Positions 18,616 to 26,858 of a stretch of 64,000 nucleotides of DNA are shown one piece after another; the stretch's first letter is position 1, and every line of letters begins with the position of its first letter. Where the stretch lies: contig JAZUBU010000009.1 in the NCBI GenBank assembly GCA_045638645.1, positions 22,541-86,540 of the forward strand. The letters are read 5' to 3'. Source of the stretch: JAGCJX01 sp045638645 (GTDB lineage: Bacteria; Bacteroidota; Bacteroidia; Bacteroidales; UBA932). Made by a program: the position numbers and the translations under genes. A model generated the notes under the pieces. That model ran no database searches and had not been told where the DNA came from. It saw only the letters and a program-made list of their open reading frames with translations.

Positions 18616-20091
18616 ATGAAAGAAAAGAACCTGATTATAGAAGGTGCTCCTACTGTACGGGCATCTTCTTTTTCTTTGCCGGCAGCGTTCCGGCTGTTTG
18701 GTGTGGACCCGGATGATTTGAAGGGCTTGGCCAGGGTGGCCTTGTCGAAGGGTGGGGACTACGCCGATTTTTATTTTGAATACAGTACGTCGGATGATCT
18801 GATGCTGCGGGACGGAGAAGTGAGTTCCGTGGGATCGCATGCCGACTATGGTGTGGGGGTGCGTGTCCTTTCCGGGGAAATGACGGGTTATGCCTATTCG
18901 GAAAAGACCGACATTCCGAGTATGACGGAGGCTGCGCAGATGGCAGCATCCATCGCTTCGCAAATCCGGGAAGTTCCGGTGCCGGAACAGGCTTGTGCCT
19001 TGGAGGCCCCCGAGAACCGTTATCCCGTTCTGAAGACCTGGGAAGACTACCCGGTACAGCAGCAGAAAGAATTTTTGAAAGCCTTGGATGCAGCAGTCCG
19101 TCAGCAGGATGACCGGGTTTTGAAAGTCATTGCCCGGTTGGCGCATTCCCGTTCCCAGGTGTTCTTTTACAACTCCGAGGGCGTAATGCATACCGACGAC
19201 CGGCCGATGGCATCCTTGTCCCTGACCTGCATCATGAAGCAGGGATCGCGTGTGGAGAACTTTTCGGCATCCCGGAGTTTCCGTTCGGGTTCGGAGATGT
19301 TGACCGAAGCCTTGTGCCACGAGTTGGCTCACGAGGTGGTGGCTTGTTGTGCCCGGATGATGGAAGCTGAGCAGCCGACCGGAGGCGTCATGCCGGTTGT
19401 CATGGGAGCAGGAGGCAGCGGCATCCTGTTGCACGAGGCGATGGGGCATGCTTTTGAAGCGGATTTCAACCGCAAGGGTACCTCGGTATTTTCGGACAAA
19501 ATGGGCAAACGGATCTGTCCGGAAGGCATCACGGTCGTGGATGATGCGACGTTGTTTGCCAACCGTGGCTCCTTGAATTTTGACGATGAAGGGACACCGG
19601 GCCAACGGACGGTAATGGTGGATGATGGAATCTTGACCTCGTATCTTCATGACCGGATCAGCGCAAAGTATTACGGTGTGGCTCCGACTGGCAACGGTCG
19701 CCGGGAGTCGTTCCGGTACATGCCCTTGCCGCGGATGCGTGCCACCTACATGGAGGCGGGCCGGGTAGCCGAGGCTGATCTGATCCGTGATATCAAGAAG
19801 GGAATCTATGTGGACCATTTCTCAAACGGACAGGTTCAGATCGGTGTCGGAGATTTTACATTCTATGTCAAGTCGGGTTATCTGATTGAAAACGGAGAGT
19901 TGACCCGTCCCATCAAGGACACCAACATCATTGGAAACGGTCCCCGGGTTCTTTCCGATATCCTGGGGGTTGCCGACAATTTGAAAATAGACAACGGAAC
20001 CTGGACTTGCGGCAAGGAACAGTATTGTGCCGTTTCCTGTGGCATGCCCAGTGTTTTGATACGACAATTAAACGTAGGAGGAAGCTTGTGA
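18616..20091 (+). CDS. tldD: metalloprotease TldD
   Basis: A 491-residue TldD, the catalytic half of the TldD/TldE heterodimer, which degrades unfolded peptides and matures some modified peptides. The zinc motif HEAMGH (HExxxH) is seen near residue 275 in GSGILLHEAMGHAFEADF; other family segments are GGDYADFYFEY, ADYGVGVRVLSGE, HDRISAKYYGVAPTGNGRRESF, GIYVDHFSNGQVQIGVGDFTF and the C-terminal GTWTCGKEQY. The ATG at 18616 gives the usual length. Its stop overlaps the GTG of tldE, so the two subunits are translationally coupled. Confidence 0.93.
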   Translation: MKEKNLIIEGAPTVRASSFSLPAAFRLFGVDPDDLKGLARVALSKGGDYADFYFEYSTSDDLMLRDGEVSSVGSHADYGVGVRVLSGEMTGYAYSEKTDIPSMTEAAQMAASIASQIREVPVPEQACALEAPENRYPVLKTWEDYPVQQQKEFLKALDAAVRQQDDRVLKVIARLAHSRSQVFFYNSEGVMHTDDRPMASLSLTCIMKQGSRVENFSASRSFRSGSEMLTEALCHELAHEVVACCARMMEAEQPTGGVMPVVMGAGGSGILLHEAMGHAFEADFNRKGTSVFSDKMGKRICPEGITVVDDATLFANRGSLNFDDEGTPGQRTVMVDDGILTSYLHDRISAKYYGVAPTGNGRRESFRYMPLPRMRATYMEAGRVAEADLIRDIKKGIYVDHFSNGQVQIGVGDFTFYVKSGYLIENGELTRPIKDTNIIGNGPRVLSDILGVADNLKIDNGTWTCGKEQYCAVSCGMPSVLIRQLNVGGSL

Positions 20092-21389
20092 AAACAAAAA
20101 TTGCAGAAATAGCCTTGGAGGCTGCTTTGAAACAAGGCATGGACGGGGCGAGGATTACCCAGTCCGAAGGGTTGCAACGGGCCTGGTCGCTCCTTTCCGG
20201 GAAGCCGGACCGTTTGCAGTTTGCTGCCGGAGCTTCTCTTTCTATCCAACTTTATCAGGACGGCCGTTACGGTAGTTTTTCCACCAACCGGCTGGACGAG
20301 GAGGATGTGCGTCAATTTGTTCAACGGGCGGCGGAACTGGTACGTTTGCTGACACCGGATCCGGCCTATAAATTACCCGATCCGTCCCTGTTGTATCACG
20401 GAGATTGTCCGGATTTGGGGCAGTTCGATCCTTGCTTTGACGGCGTGGAGGAACAAGCCAAGAAGCAGCTCATGGAGGCGGTGTCTGCTGAGTTGGAGGG
20501 AAAAGCCGGTGTGATTGCTTCGGAAGTGGAATACGGAGAGAGTGTGGAACATTTTCATTTGTTGGATTCCTCCGGTTTCTCGGGAGGCTATTCCCAAACC
20601 TATTATACCTTGTCTGCGGAATGTTCCATCCAGGGAAAGGGCGATGAGAAGCCGCAAGGCTGGTGGTACGAGTCCTCGTTGTTCTGGGACCGCTTTGCCC
20701 CGCAGGGTTGCGGAGCGAAGGCTTGGGAGCGGGCGCACCGAATGTTGGATCCCCAGCCCTTGCCCAGCGGCATTTATCCCGTGATCATCGAGCATACCGT
20801 GGCTTCGCGGATGGTTTCTCCGATTTTGTCGGCCTTGTCGGGTGCTGCCATTTATCAGCAGAATTCGTTCCTGTCGGAATCCTTGGAACAAGCCCTCTTT
20901 CCGGAGCAACTCACCTTGCGTGATGAGCCGTGGACCTATGGAGCGATGGGCAGCCGCTACTTTGATAGCGAAGGTCTGGCTACTCGCCCGCGGGCCATCA
21001 TTGACAAAGGTGTGGTCAAGACTTGGTTCCTCAATACCTATACGGCAGAGAAATTGGGTATGGCACCGACTGTAGAAGGGGTGTCCGTACCAATCCTGGA
21101 ACCCCTCGGTGCACCGGATGTGGTCTCCATGATGAAGGCCTTGGACCGTGGTGTCCTCATTACCTCTTTCAATGGGGGGAACAGCAACGGAGCTACGGGT
21201 GATTTCTCTTTTGGCATTGAAGGATTTTATTTTGAGCATGGACAACCTCAATATCCGATTCGGGAGATGAATATCTCCGGGAACTTCTTATCTTTGTGGT
21301 CCGGAATTTGTAACATCGGGACAGATTATCGTGATACATCGCGATGGAAAATTCCTTCCCTGGCTTTTGAGGGAGTAACCTTACAATAA
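20088..21389 (+). CDS. tldE: TldE/PmbA-like metallopeptidase subunit
   Basis: A 433-residue partner of TldD. It lacks the HExxxH zinc motif, as expected for the non-catalytic subunit. Family marks are GASLSIQLYQDGRYGSFSTN near the N-terminus, VASRMVSPILSALSGAAIYQ in the middle and GGNSNGATGDFSFGIEGFYFEHG near the C-terminus. The start is set at GTG 20088 because it forms a GTGA overlap with the tldD stop and has a clear GGAGGA-type ribosome site at about 20077-20082; no ATG is available at the N-terminus. slyD follows after 32 bases. Confidence 0.9.
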   Translation: MKTKIAEIALEAALKQGMDGARITQSEGLQRAWSLLSGKPDRLQFAAGASLSIQLYQDGRYGSFSTNRLDEEDVRQFVQRAAELVRLLTPDPAYKLPDPSLLYHGDCPDLGQFDPCFDGVEEQAKKQLMEAVSAELEGKAGVIASEVEYGESVEHFHLLDSSGFSGGYSQTYYTLSAECSIQGKGDEKPQGWWYESSLFWDRFAPQGCGAKAWERAHRMLDPQPLPSGIYPVIIEHTVASRMVSPILSALSGAAIYQQNSFLSESLEQALFPEQLTLRDEPWTYGAMGSRYFDSEGLATRPRAIIDKGVVKTWFLNTYTAEKLGMAPTVEGVSVPILEPLGAPDVVSMMKALDRGVLITSFNGGNSNGATGDFSFGIEGFYFEHGQPQYPIREMNISGNFLSLWSGICNIGTDYRDTSRWKIPSLAFEGVTLQ

Positions 21390-21421
21390 AGAATATAAAT
21401 AACACATTAGTATTGATTGAT

Positions 21422-21955
21422 ATGAAAATTGAACAAAACAAAGTCGTAGAATTGACTTACACCTTGTATGTAGATGGCCAAGTGGCTGACCAAACAACCA
21501 AAGAAAATCCCCTTGGATTTATTTTCGGAGCAGGCTATCTGTTGCCTAAATTCGAAGAAAATATCCTGGGTCTGGAAGTGGGCAACAACTTTGAATTCCG
21601 TTTGTCTGCAGAAGAAGGTTATGGTCCGGTAAACCCCGAAGCCTTGGTGGAATTGCCGAAGAACGTGTTCGAAGTAGATGGCGTATTGCGTGAAGATCTG
21701 TTGTTCGTGGGCAACATCATTCCGATGATGAACTCCATGGGTGGCATGGTTCAAGGTAAAGTGGCTGAAATTCGTCCTGAAACTGTGTTGATGGACTTCA
21801 ACCACCCGATGGCCGGCAAAGAATTGCACTTTGTGGGTGAAATCGTAACCGTTCGTGAAGCTACCGAAACCGAATTGAAAAATGGTTTGCACGGTGAACG
21901 TGCGCAACACGATTGCGACGGAGAGTGCTGCTCAGGTTGCTCTGGCTGCCACTAG
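21422..21955 (+). CDS. slyD: SlyD-type FKBP peptidyl-prolyl isomerase
   Basis: A 177-residue SlyD-like prolyl isomerase and chaperone. The FKBP core is split by the insert-in-flap domain: VVELTYTLYVDGQVADQT, LGFIFGAGYLLPKFEENILGL, then the flap segment AEEGYGPVNPEALVELPKNVF, and DFNHPMAGKELHFVGEIVTVREA. The C-terminal tail HDCDGECCSGCSGCH is rich in Cys/His and matches the metal-binding tail of SlyD, which delivers nickel in other bacteria. The ATG at 21422 is preferred to an in-frame TTG nine bases upstream. Codon use (AAC, GAA, CGT, CTG/TTG) looks like that of highly expressed genes. A strong terminator follows. Confidence 0.92.
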   Translation: MKIEQNKVVELTYTLYVDGQVADQTTKENPLGFIFGAGYLLPKFEENILGLEVGNNFEFRLSAEEGYGPVNPEALVELPKNVFEVDGVLREDLLFVGNIIPMMNSMGGMVQGKVAEIRPETVLMDFNHPMAGKELHFVGEIVTVREATETELKNGLHGERAQHDCDGECCSGCSGCH

Positions 21956-21976
21956 TCGATTGTTTATCGCATAAAG

Positions 21977-22006
21977 AAAGGACGTCCATCGCGGGCGTCC
22001 TTTTTT
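21977..22006 (+). terminator. Rho-independent terminator after slyD
   Basis: An 11-bp stem (AAAGGACGTCC, 21977-21987, pairing with GGGCGTCCTTT, 21993-22003, with one G-U pair) around a 5-base loop is followed by a T run. It closes the kinase-tldDE-slyD group. Confidence 0.85.
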
Positions 22007-22028
22007 GCTATTTTCAATATCTAGACGG

Positions 22029-22511
22029 CTAAAATAAAGTAACGATGCCGATGCCGTTGTTGGATGCTTTCAAGTAGTAGATGAACTCCCGTTTGTTTTC
22101 ACGGATGCGGTTGAATTGGATCGTGGCTCCTACTAATCCAACGAGGGTCGTGATACCTCCTACGGTTAATACACCACTTCTCCATGCAAAATCATCAAAG
22201 CTGAATGAGGATACGGGTATCAGGGCTAAGCACGATACTCCAATTCCTCCCAGTGCGACAATTCCCCAGGTTTGGGCTTTGCTCTTGTATTCATCTGCTA
22301 GTTGCGTGTATTTTTGGTATTCTTCCCAAGCGGCTGGGTTCAGTTGCAGGGCCCGCTCATCAAAGCGGGTATTATTCAGCATTCTGTTTTCTTGTTCATC
22401 TGCTATTGCGGAGGCAATCATACGGGCGTCGTGATAACGGTTGTGGTACTGAGCATGACAAAGGATGGCCGAAGACATCAGAAAGAGGAGAAGAAGTAAA
22501 GCTCGTTTCAT
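22029..22511 (-). CDS. small exported membrane protein, unknown function
   Basis: A 160-residue protein that I do not recognise. It starts with a clear Sec signal peptide (MKRALLLLLFLMSSAILCHAQ, likely cut after the A of CHA), followed by a charged helical stretch to about residue 80 and two hydrophobic segments (WGIVALGGIGVSCLALIPV, about 82-100, and GVLTVGGITTLVGLVGATIQF, about 112-133). This resembles the many short signal-peptide plus two-membrane-segment proteins of Bacteroidetes. It stands alone, convergent with slyD; both neighbours are separated from it by terminators. The start ATG is followed by an ordinary signal sequence, so the start is trustworthy. Confidence 0.7.
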   Translation of the reverse strand: MKRALLLLLFLMSSAILCHAQYHNRYHDARMIASAIADEQENRMLNNTRFDERALQLNPAAWEEYQKYTQLADEYKSKAQTWGIVALGGIGVSCLALIPVSSFSFDDFAWRSGVLTVGGITTLVGLVGATIQFNRIRENKREFIYYLKASNNGIGIVTLF

Positions 22512-22578
22512 AGTATCTTGTTTTAAAATTAATGTTTCACAATGTTCGGAAGCCCAAATTGTGACACACTAAGATACG

Positions 22579-22616
22579 AAAAAAAGGAGAGTATCTTGTG
22601 ATGCTCTCCTTTTTTT
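22579..22616 (-). terminator. terminator at the end of the V-ATPase operon
   Basis: A 12-13 bp stem, A6-GGAGAG (about 22579-22591) pairing with CTCTCC-T6 (about 22604-22616), flanked by A and T runs on both sides. It can act in both directions but mainly ends the leftward ATPase operon, whose last stop is at 22634. Confidence 0.85.
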
Positions 22617-22633
22617 CGTTGTGAGGTTGTCAA

Positions 22634-23086
22634 TTACGGCAATGCCAAGAAGGCAGCAGCAAACGCCAAAATTGCGTACAACTCAGGGAATACGGCCAAA
22701 ATCATGGTTTTCGCAAATACGTCTTGACCATTACCCATTTCGTTAACACCGTTGGCAACCAAACCCGCTTGGCGGAGGCATGAGTAGAAACCTACGATAC
22801 CGCAAGCCAAACCAGAAACGCACATGGCCAGACCTTGGTTCAAGGTAATGGTAGCATCTGCTTGCAAAGAGCTGAGCATCAAGAAGAAACCAGCAAATCC
22901 GTACAAACCTTGAGTAGAGGGAAGTACGCAAAGAATCATCGCTTTACCGAACATGTCGGGATTCTTTTTGAGTGCAGAGATTGTTGCGTTACCGCTGACG
23001 GTTACACCGATAGCACTACCGATACCGGCAACTGCGAGCATCACAGCCATTCCTGTGTATGCCAAAAACAAAGGTAAATTTTCCAT
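22634..23086 (-). CDS. ntpK: V-type ATPase subunit K (rotor proteolipid)
   Basis: A 150-residue rotor-ring subunit with four membrane helices, formed from two fused hairpins. The ion-binding glutamate is E135 in FPELYAIL. L55, T58 and Q59 in VLPSTQGLYGF, and Q106 in CLRQAGLVANGV, align by eye with L61, T64, Q65 and Q110 of Enterococcus hirae NtpK, which with E139 ligate sodium there. This supports Na+ rather than H+ coupling. It is the last gene of the ATPase operon, 26 bases after subunit I, and has codon use of a highly expressed gene. Identity is secure; ion specificity is inference. Confidence 0.95.
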   Translation of the reverse strand: MENLPLFLAYTGMAVMLAVAGIGSAIGVTVSGNATISALKKNPDMFGKAMILCVLPSTQGLYGFAGFFLMLSSLQADATITLNQGLAMCVSGLACGIVGFYSCLRQAGLVANGVNEMGNGQDVFAKTMILAVFPELYAILAFAAAFLALP

Positions 23087-23112
23087 AATGAATTAGTTTT
23101 TAATAGTTATTA

Positions 23113-24924
23113 TTATTGTTTGTTTTGTTCTTTTTTCAAGGGCCGGTAGGCACGTCCGCCACCTTCAAAGCCCACGTTTTTATAAAACTCGACAAAGGTC
23201 AGACGCAAGGGGTGTACGAAAGCACCCAAGCAGGAAAGACCCAAAACCGCAACGTGGCCAATCAAGAGCACGATGACGGTCAGGCCCCAACCAATGTACG
23301 GAATACCGCTCATTTGCAAGGCAATGGAGTTCACGACCAATCCGAGAATACCCCCGGCCGTACCCAGACCAAACAGACGGATGTACGAGAGAACGTCTCC
23401 GAACACGCCGGTGATGTCGTACAACGCGGTTACCCCTCCAAAGAGACGGCTGAAGATGTTGCCTTCTGTTTTGGAGAAGAACAGGATCAGCGCAAGTCCA
23501 ATCAAGGCCATCGGTGTTCCGATGGTAGAGGGGAGGAGGGTTTGGCCCATTTGGGACCCCGCGTAGGCAAAGGTACACCAGATGATGACCAGGATCCATC
23601 CGAGGTTCGCCAATCCGTATTTGATACCTTTGGTTTTCGCTACGTAGATGACGTTGATCAAACGGGCCACGATGATGTGGAAGATACCAAAGATGATGGC
23701 AAACCAGAACATCTTCAAGTCAGAGAAGAAGAAGTTGTGGATGTTGTCAGGGAAGGTGATGATGGATTGGATTTTCGTTCCAAAGAAGGTTCCGTTCAAG
23801 GCCGGCATGATGATGGAACCCAGTCCCAACAGCATGACCAGACGGGCATAACCGCGGAAGGAAGGAACTTTCCACGAAACGAATGCACCCGCCAACAGGA
23901 GCACCAGACCATAACCCATGTCTCCGAGACAAAGTCCGAAGAAGAGCATGTAGAAGGGTGCGAAGTACGGGGTGACATCCAATTCTCCGTAGTTCGGTAA
24001 CATGTACAAATCGCCGATGGGTTCGAACAGGCGGTTGATGAAATTGTTTTTCAACTGTACCGGCGGATTGTCTTCCTGGCAGGCAGCTTCCTGTTCGTAG
24101 TAGGCATCGGTGTTGTCAAAGAAGGCTTTCAAAGCGGCATCGGCTTCGGTCGGTGCAAAACCTTCCAATACGCAGATGGACTCTTCGCCTTCGCGAAGAA
24201 CGGCCGCTTGTGCCAGGTAGCGGTCCAACTCTTCCTGTACGAGGGCTGCCTGTGCTTCCAGATCGGGGATGCGTTGTGTCATTCCGGCGATGAGGGAGCT
24301 GATTTCACTCAGGCGAGCTTCGGCCTGTTGCAATCGGGCCAGCAACACGGAAGCAGGCGTTTCCGGGAAGTGGGCTTCTTGCAAAGGAAGGGTCGTCGCT
24401 TCCATTTCTTCGAGGGGTACGGCAACCGCAAAGCGGACTTGGCTTTCGGTCTTGGCCAAAATTTGGATGGGCCAGGTTTCTTCCCAAGTCGGGTTGTATT
24501 TCTTTGCGGGCACGCAGTAGAATTTCAAGCCAAAACCCAAACGGTTCAGACGTTCCAGATCACTCGGGGTAAATTCTCCCCAGGCAGCGGACTCTTCGTA
24601 TTCGCGTTGCAAGGTTTTGCGCAACTCGCGTTGTTCTACCTGTTCTTGGAACAGATTCTCTACGAAGGTCAGCAGCTCGTTGGCAGGCGTCGTCGGGACC
24701 ACCGGAGTGATGCCGGACTTTTCTGCATTTTCAGGAGCTCCCTGGATTTTTCGGACCACATCGCGGTAGCGGCGGGTGATGCTGAACTGTTCTCGGGAGG
24801 ACTCATCAATGGCCCGGTCAGACCGGGTAATATCCACCATACCGAGTTGTTGGACTTGACTCAAGAAAGAATCCAGTTCCTGACTCAGAACGATGAACGA
24901 GTATTTGGTCATGCGGGTGATCAT
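23113..24924 (-). CDS. ntpI: V-type ATPase subunit I (a subunit)
   Basis: A 603-residue subunit I/a. The N-terminal half (about residues 1-330) is soluble and coiled-coil rich and anchors the peripheral stalks. The C-terminal half has about seven or eight membrane segments, including YFAPFYMLFFGLCLGDMGYG near 337 and FGDVLSYIRLFGLGTAGGI near 515, in which the arginine (SYIRLFG) is the essential half-channel residue of the family. It begins within the stop codon of subunit D (ATGA overlap). It is shorter than archaeal homologues (about 650), as is common in Bacteroidetes. Confidence 0.94.
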   Translation of the reverse strand: MITRMTKYSFIVLSQELDSFLSQVQQLGMVDITRSDRAIDESSREQFSITRRYRDVVRKIQGAPENAEKSGITPVVPTTPANELLTFVENLFQEQVEQRELRKTLQREYEESAAWGEFTPSDLERLNRLGFGLKFYCVPAKKYNPTWEETWPIQILAKTESQVRFAVAVPLEEMEATTLPLQEAHFPETPASVLLARLQQAEARLSEISSLIAGMTQRIPDLEAQAALVQEELDRYLAQAAVLREGEESICVLEGFAPTEADAALKAFFDNTDAYYEQEAACQEDNPPVQLKNNFINRLFEPIGDLYMLPNYGELDVTPYFAPFYMLFFGLCLGDMGYGLVLLLAGAFVSWKVPSFRGYARLVMLLGLGSIIMPALNGTFFGTKIQSIITFPDNIHNFFFSDLKMFWFAIIFGIFHIIVARLINVIYVAKTKGIKYGLANLGWILVIIWCTFAYAGSQMGQTLLPSTIGTPMALIGLALILFFSKTEGNIFSRLFGGVTALYDITGVFGDVLSYIRLFGLGTAGGILGLVVNSIALQMSGIPYIGWGLTVIVLLIGHVAVLGLSCLGAFVHPLRLTFVEFYKNVGFEGGGRAYRPLKKEQNKQ

Positions 24925-25529
24925 CTTGTTTCCTCCTGTTCTTCAAGTTCGTGTTTGGTCTTGACGATTTTCTGGGCGGCTTTGTTGAGGTTTTCCTCGT
25001 CCTCCATAAATCTCTTGATCTTACGGATGGCTTCCTGGTAACCGGGAATCTGCACTTTCTCGTACAAGTTCACTTTTTGCGTGGTTTTCTTACGGGAGAA
25101 ATCCAGCAGGCGACTCTTGTATTCACAGATTTCCGATTCAATGCCCAGGCGGGCCAATTCTTTCAAAATAGCGACTCCGTCGGTATACCACATCGGTTTG
25201 CGGAACAAATCGAATTCTTGTACATCGTATTCGACACTGACCAGTTCCGGTGTCCGCACACCGGCGAACTTCACGGTTTCAATGGTCACATCGCGGACGG
25301 AGATGAGGCCGGGTTCAAATTCGTTCCACAATCCGGCCAGGTATTCGTAACGTGTCAGAGATCGGGAGAGTTCTTCCAAAAGCTCCTCAGAACGCTGTTT
25401 CGCCTTTTTGGATTCAAGGCGAAGGGCCGACTCTTTGTTTTTGAGGGTCGGCAGCGCCCGTGTACGGATCTTCAATTGCTTGTTGATCTCGTTCAGCGAG
25501 GTTTTGTTGAATTGGAATTTAATGGCCAT
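24921..25529 (-). CDS. ntpD: V-type ATPase subunit D (central shaft)
   Basis: A 202-residue subunit D, the rotating coiled-coil axle inside the A3B3 ring. The N-terminal FQFNKTSLNEINKQLKIRTRALPTLKNKESAL and the long C-terminal helix from GYQEAIRKIKRFMEDEE onward are the two antiparallel arms expected of the shaft. The gene lies 9 bases after subunit B and its stop overlaps the ATG of subunit I. No gene for subunit F, which normally caps the shaft, is found in the operon. Confidence 0.92.
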   Translation of the reverse strand: MAIKFQFNKTSLNEINKQLKIRTRALPTLKNKESALRLESKKAKQRSEELLEELSRSLTRYEYLAGLWNEFEPGLISVRDVTIETVKFAGVRTPELVSVEYDVQEFDLFRKPMWYTDGVAILKELARLGIESEICEYKSRLLDFSRKKTTQKVNLYEKVQIPGYQEAIRKIKRFMEDEENLNKAAQKIVKTKHELEEQEETR

Positions 25530-25538
25530 ATCTCTGTG

Positions 25539-26858
25539 TTATGCTTTCCAATATTTTTCAATCAATTCTGCTTTGATACCCGTTTCGGCCTGTGTAAAGT
25601 ACTTGCCGAAGAGGGTCCAGGCAGTATCCAACATTTCATCAATGGAGATGTTGACGTCGATTGCCAACAAGTTGTTTGAATAGTCTTTTGCAAATTCCAG
25701 ACAGCGGTTGTCGTAGTCGCTCAAGTCAAAACCGTTTTCCAGTTTGGTTTTTGCATTCGAGGCGTCTGCGTACAAACGTACGGCGGTGTTCATCACCTGG
25801 TTGTGGTCTTCGCGGGTTTGTTTTCCAATTACCAATTGTTTCAGACGGGACAACGAACGGAACGGGTCTACGATGACTTTTCCGGTGTCGGTGTCGGTAC
25901 GCAGGAACAACTGACCTTCGGTAATGTAACCGGTGTTGTCAGGAATTGCGTGGGTAATGTCCCCGTCGTTCAAGGTCGTTACCGCGATGATGGTGATGGA
26001 ACCGCCATCCGGCAATTGAACCGCTTTTTCGTAGATTTTGGCCAAGTCAGAGTACAAGGAACCCGGCATGGAGTCTTTGGACGGGATTTGGTCCATCCGG
26101 TTGCTGACAATGGACAGGGCATCGGCGTACAGCGTCATGTCGGTGAGCAATACCAGTACTTTTTCGTTTTTGTCAACGGCAAAGTATTCGGCAGCGGTCA
26201 AGGCCATGTCCGGAATCAGCAGACGTTCTACCGGAGGCTGTTCGGTCGTATTTACGAAACTGATGATCTTGTCCAACGCACCGGCACTCTCAAACATTTG
26301 CTTGAAGTAGAGGTAGTCGTCGTTGGAAAGACCCATACCGCCCAAGATGATTTTGTCCACGTCCGCACGCAAGGCAACCATGGCCATTACTTGGTTGTAG
26401 GGCTGGTCCGGGTCAGCAAAGAACGGAATCTTTTGACCGGATACCAGGGTGTTGTTCAAGTCGATGCCGGCGATACCGGTCGGAATCAATTGGGAGGGTT
26501 GTTTCCGTTTGTAAGGGTTTACGGACGGTCCTCCGATGAAGCGGCGTTCACCTTCCACTGCAGGACCTCCGTCAATCGGTTGTCCGTAGGCGTTGAAGAA
26601 GCGGCCGGCCAGTTCTTCGCTGACGTTCAGGGTCGGTGCTTCTCCGAAGAATACCACTTCCGCATCGGTCGGGATACCTTCCGTACCGGAGAATACTTGG
26701 AGGGTTACGGTATCTCCTTTCATCTTTACCACTTGGGCCAAACGACCCGCTACGGTAGCCAATTCGTCGTTGGAGACGCCTTGTGCCTTCAAGGAAACCG
26801 TTGCTTTGGTAATGGCTTCCAATTGGGTATAGGTACGTTGAAATGCTTTACTGCTCAT
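25539..26858 (-). CDS. ntpB: V-type ATPase subunit B
   Basis: A 439-residue non-catalytic nucleotide-binding subunit B of the A3B3 head. It shows GRFFNAYGQPIDGGP, RRFIGGPSVNPYKRKQPSQLIPTGIAGID, the degenerate P-loop region GQKIPFFADPDQPYNQV, LVLLTDMTLYADALSIVSNRMDQIPSKDSMPGSLYSDLA and ITEGQLFLR, all in family order. The start overlaps the end of subunit A by 11 bases, which points to coupled translation. Confidence 0.96.
   Translation of the reverse strand: MSSKAFQRTYTQLEAITKATVSLKAQGVSNDELATVAGRLAQVVKMKGDTVTLQVFSGTEGIPTDAEVVFFGEAPTLNVSEELAGRFFNAYGQPIDGGPAVEGERRFIGGPSVNPYKRKQPSQLIPTGIAGIDLNNTLVSGQKIPFFADPDQPYNQVMAMVALRADVDKIILGGMGLSNDDYLYFKQMFESAGALDKIISFVNTTEQPPVERLLIPDMALTAAEYFAVDKNEKVLVLLTDMTLYADALSIVSNRMDQIPSKDSMPGSLYSDLAKIYEKAVQLPDGGSITIIAVTTLNDGDITHAIPDNTGYITEGQLFLRTDTDTGKVIVDPFRSLSRLKQLVIGKQTREDHNQVMNTAVRLYADASNAKTKLENGFDLSDYDNRCLEFAKDYSNNLLAIDVNISIDEMLDTAWTLFGKYFTQAETGIKAELIEKYWKA

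Noticed and set aside
18604..19818. 404-codon open frame on the minus strand opposite tldD
   Set aside because: The TldD frame on the plus strand has the zinc motif and full family pattern; the antisense product has none.
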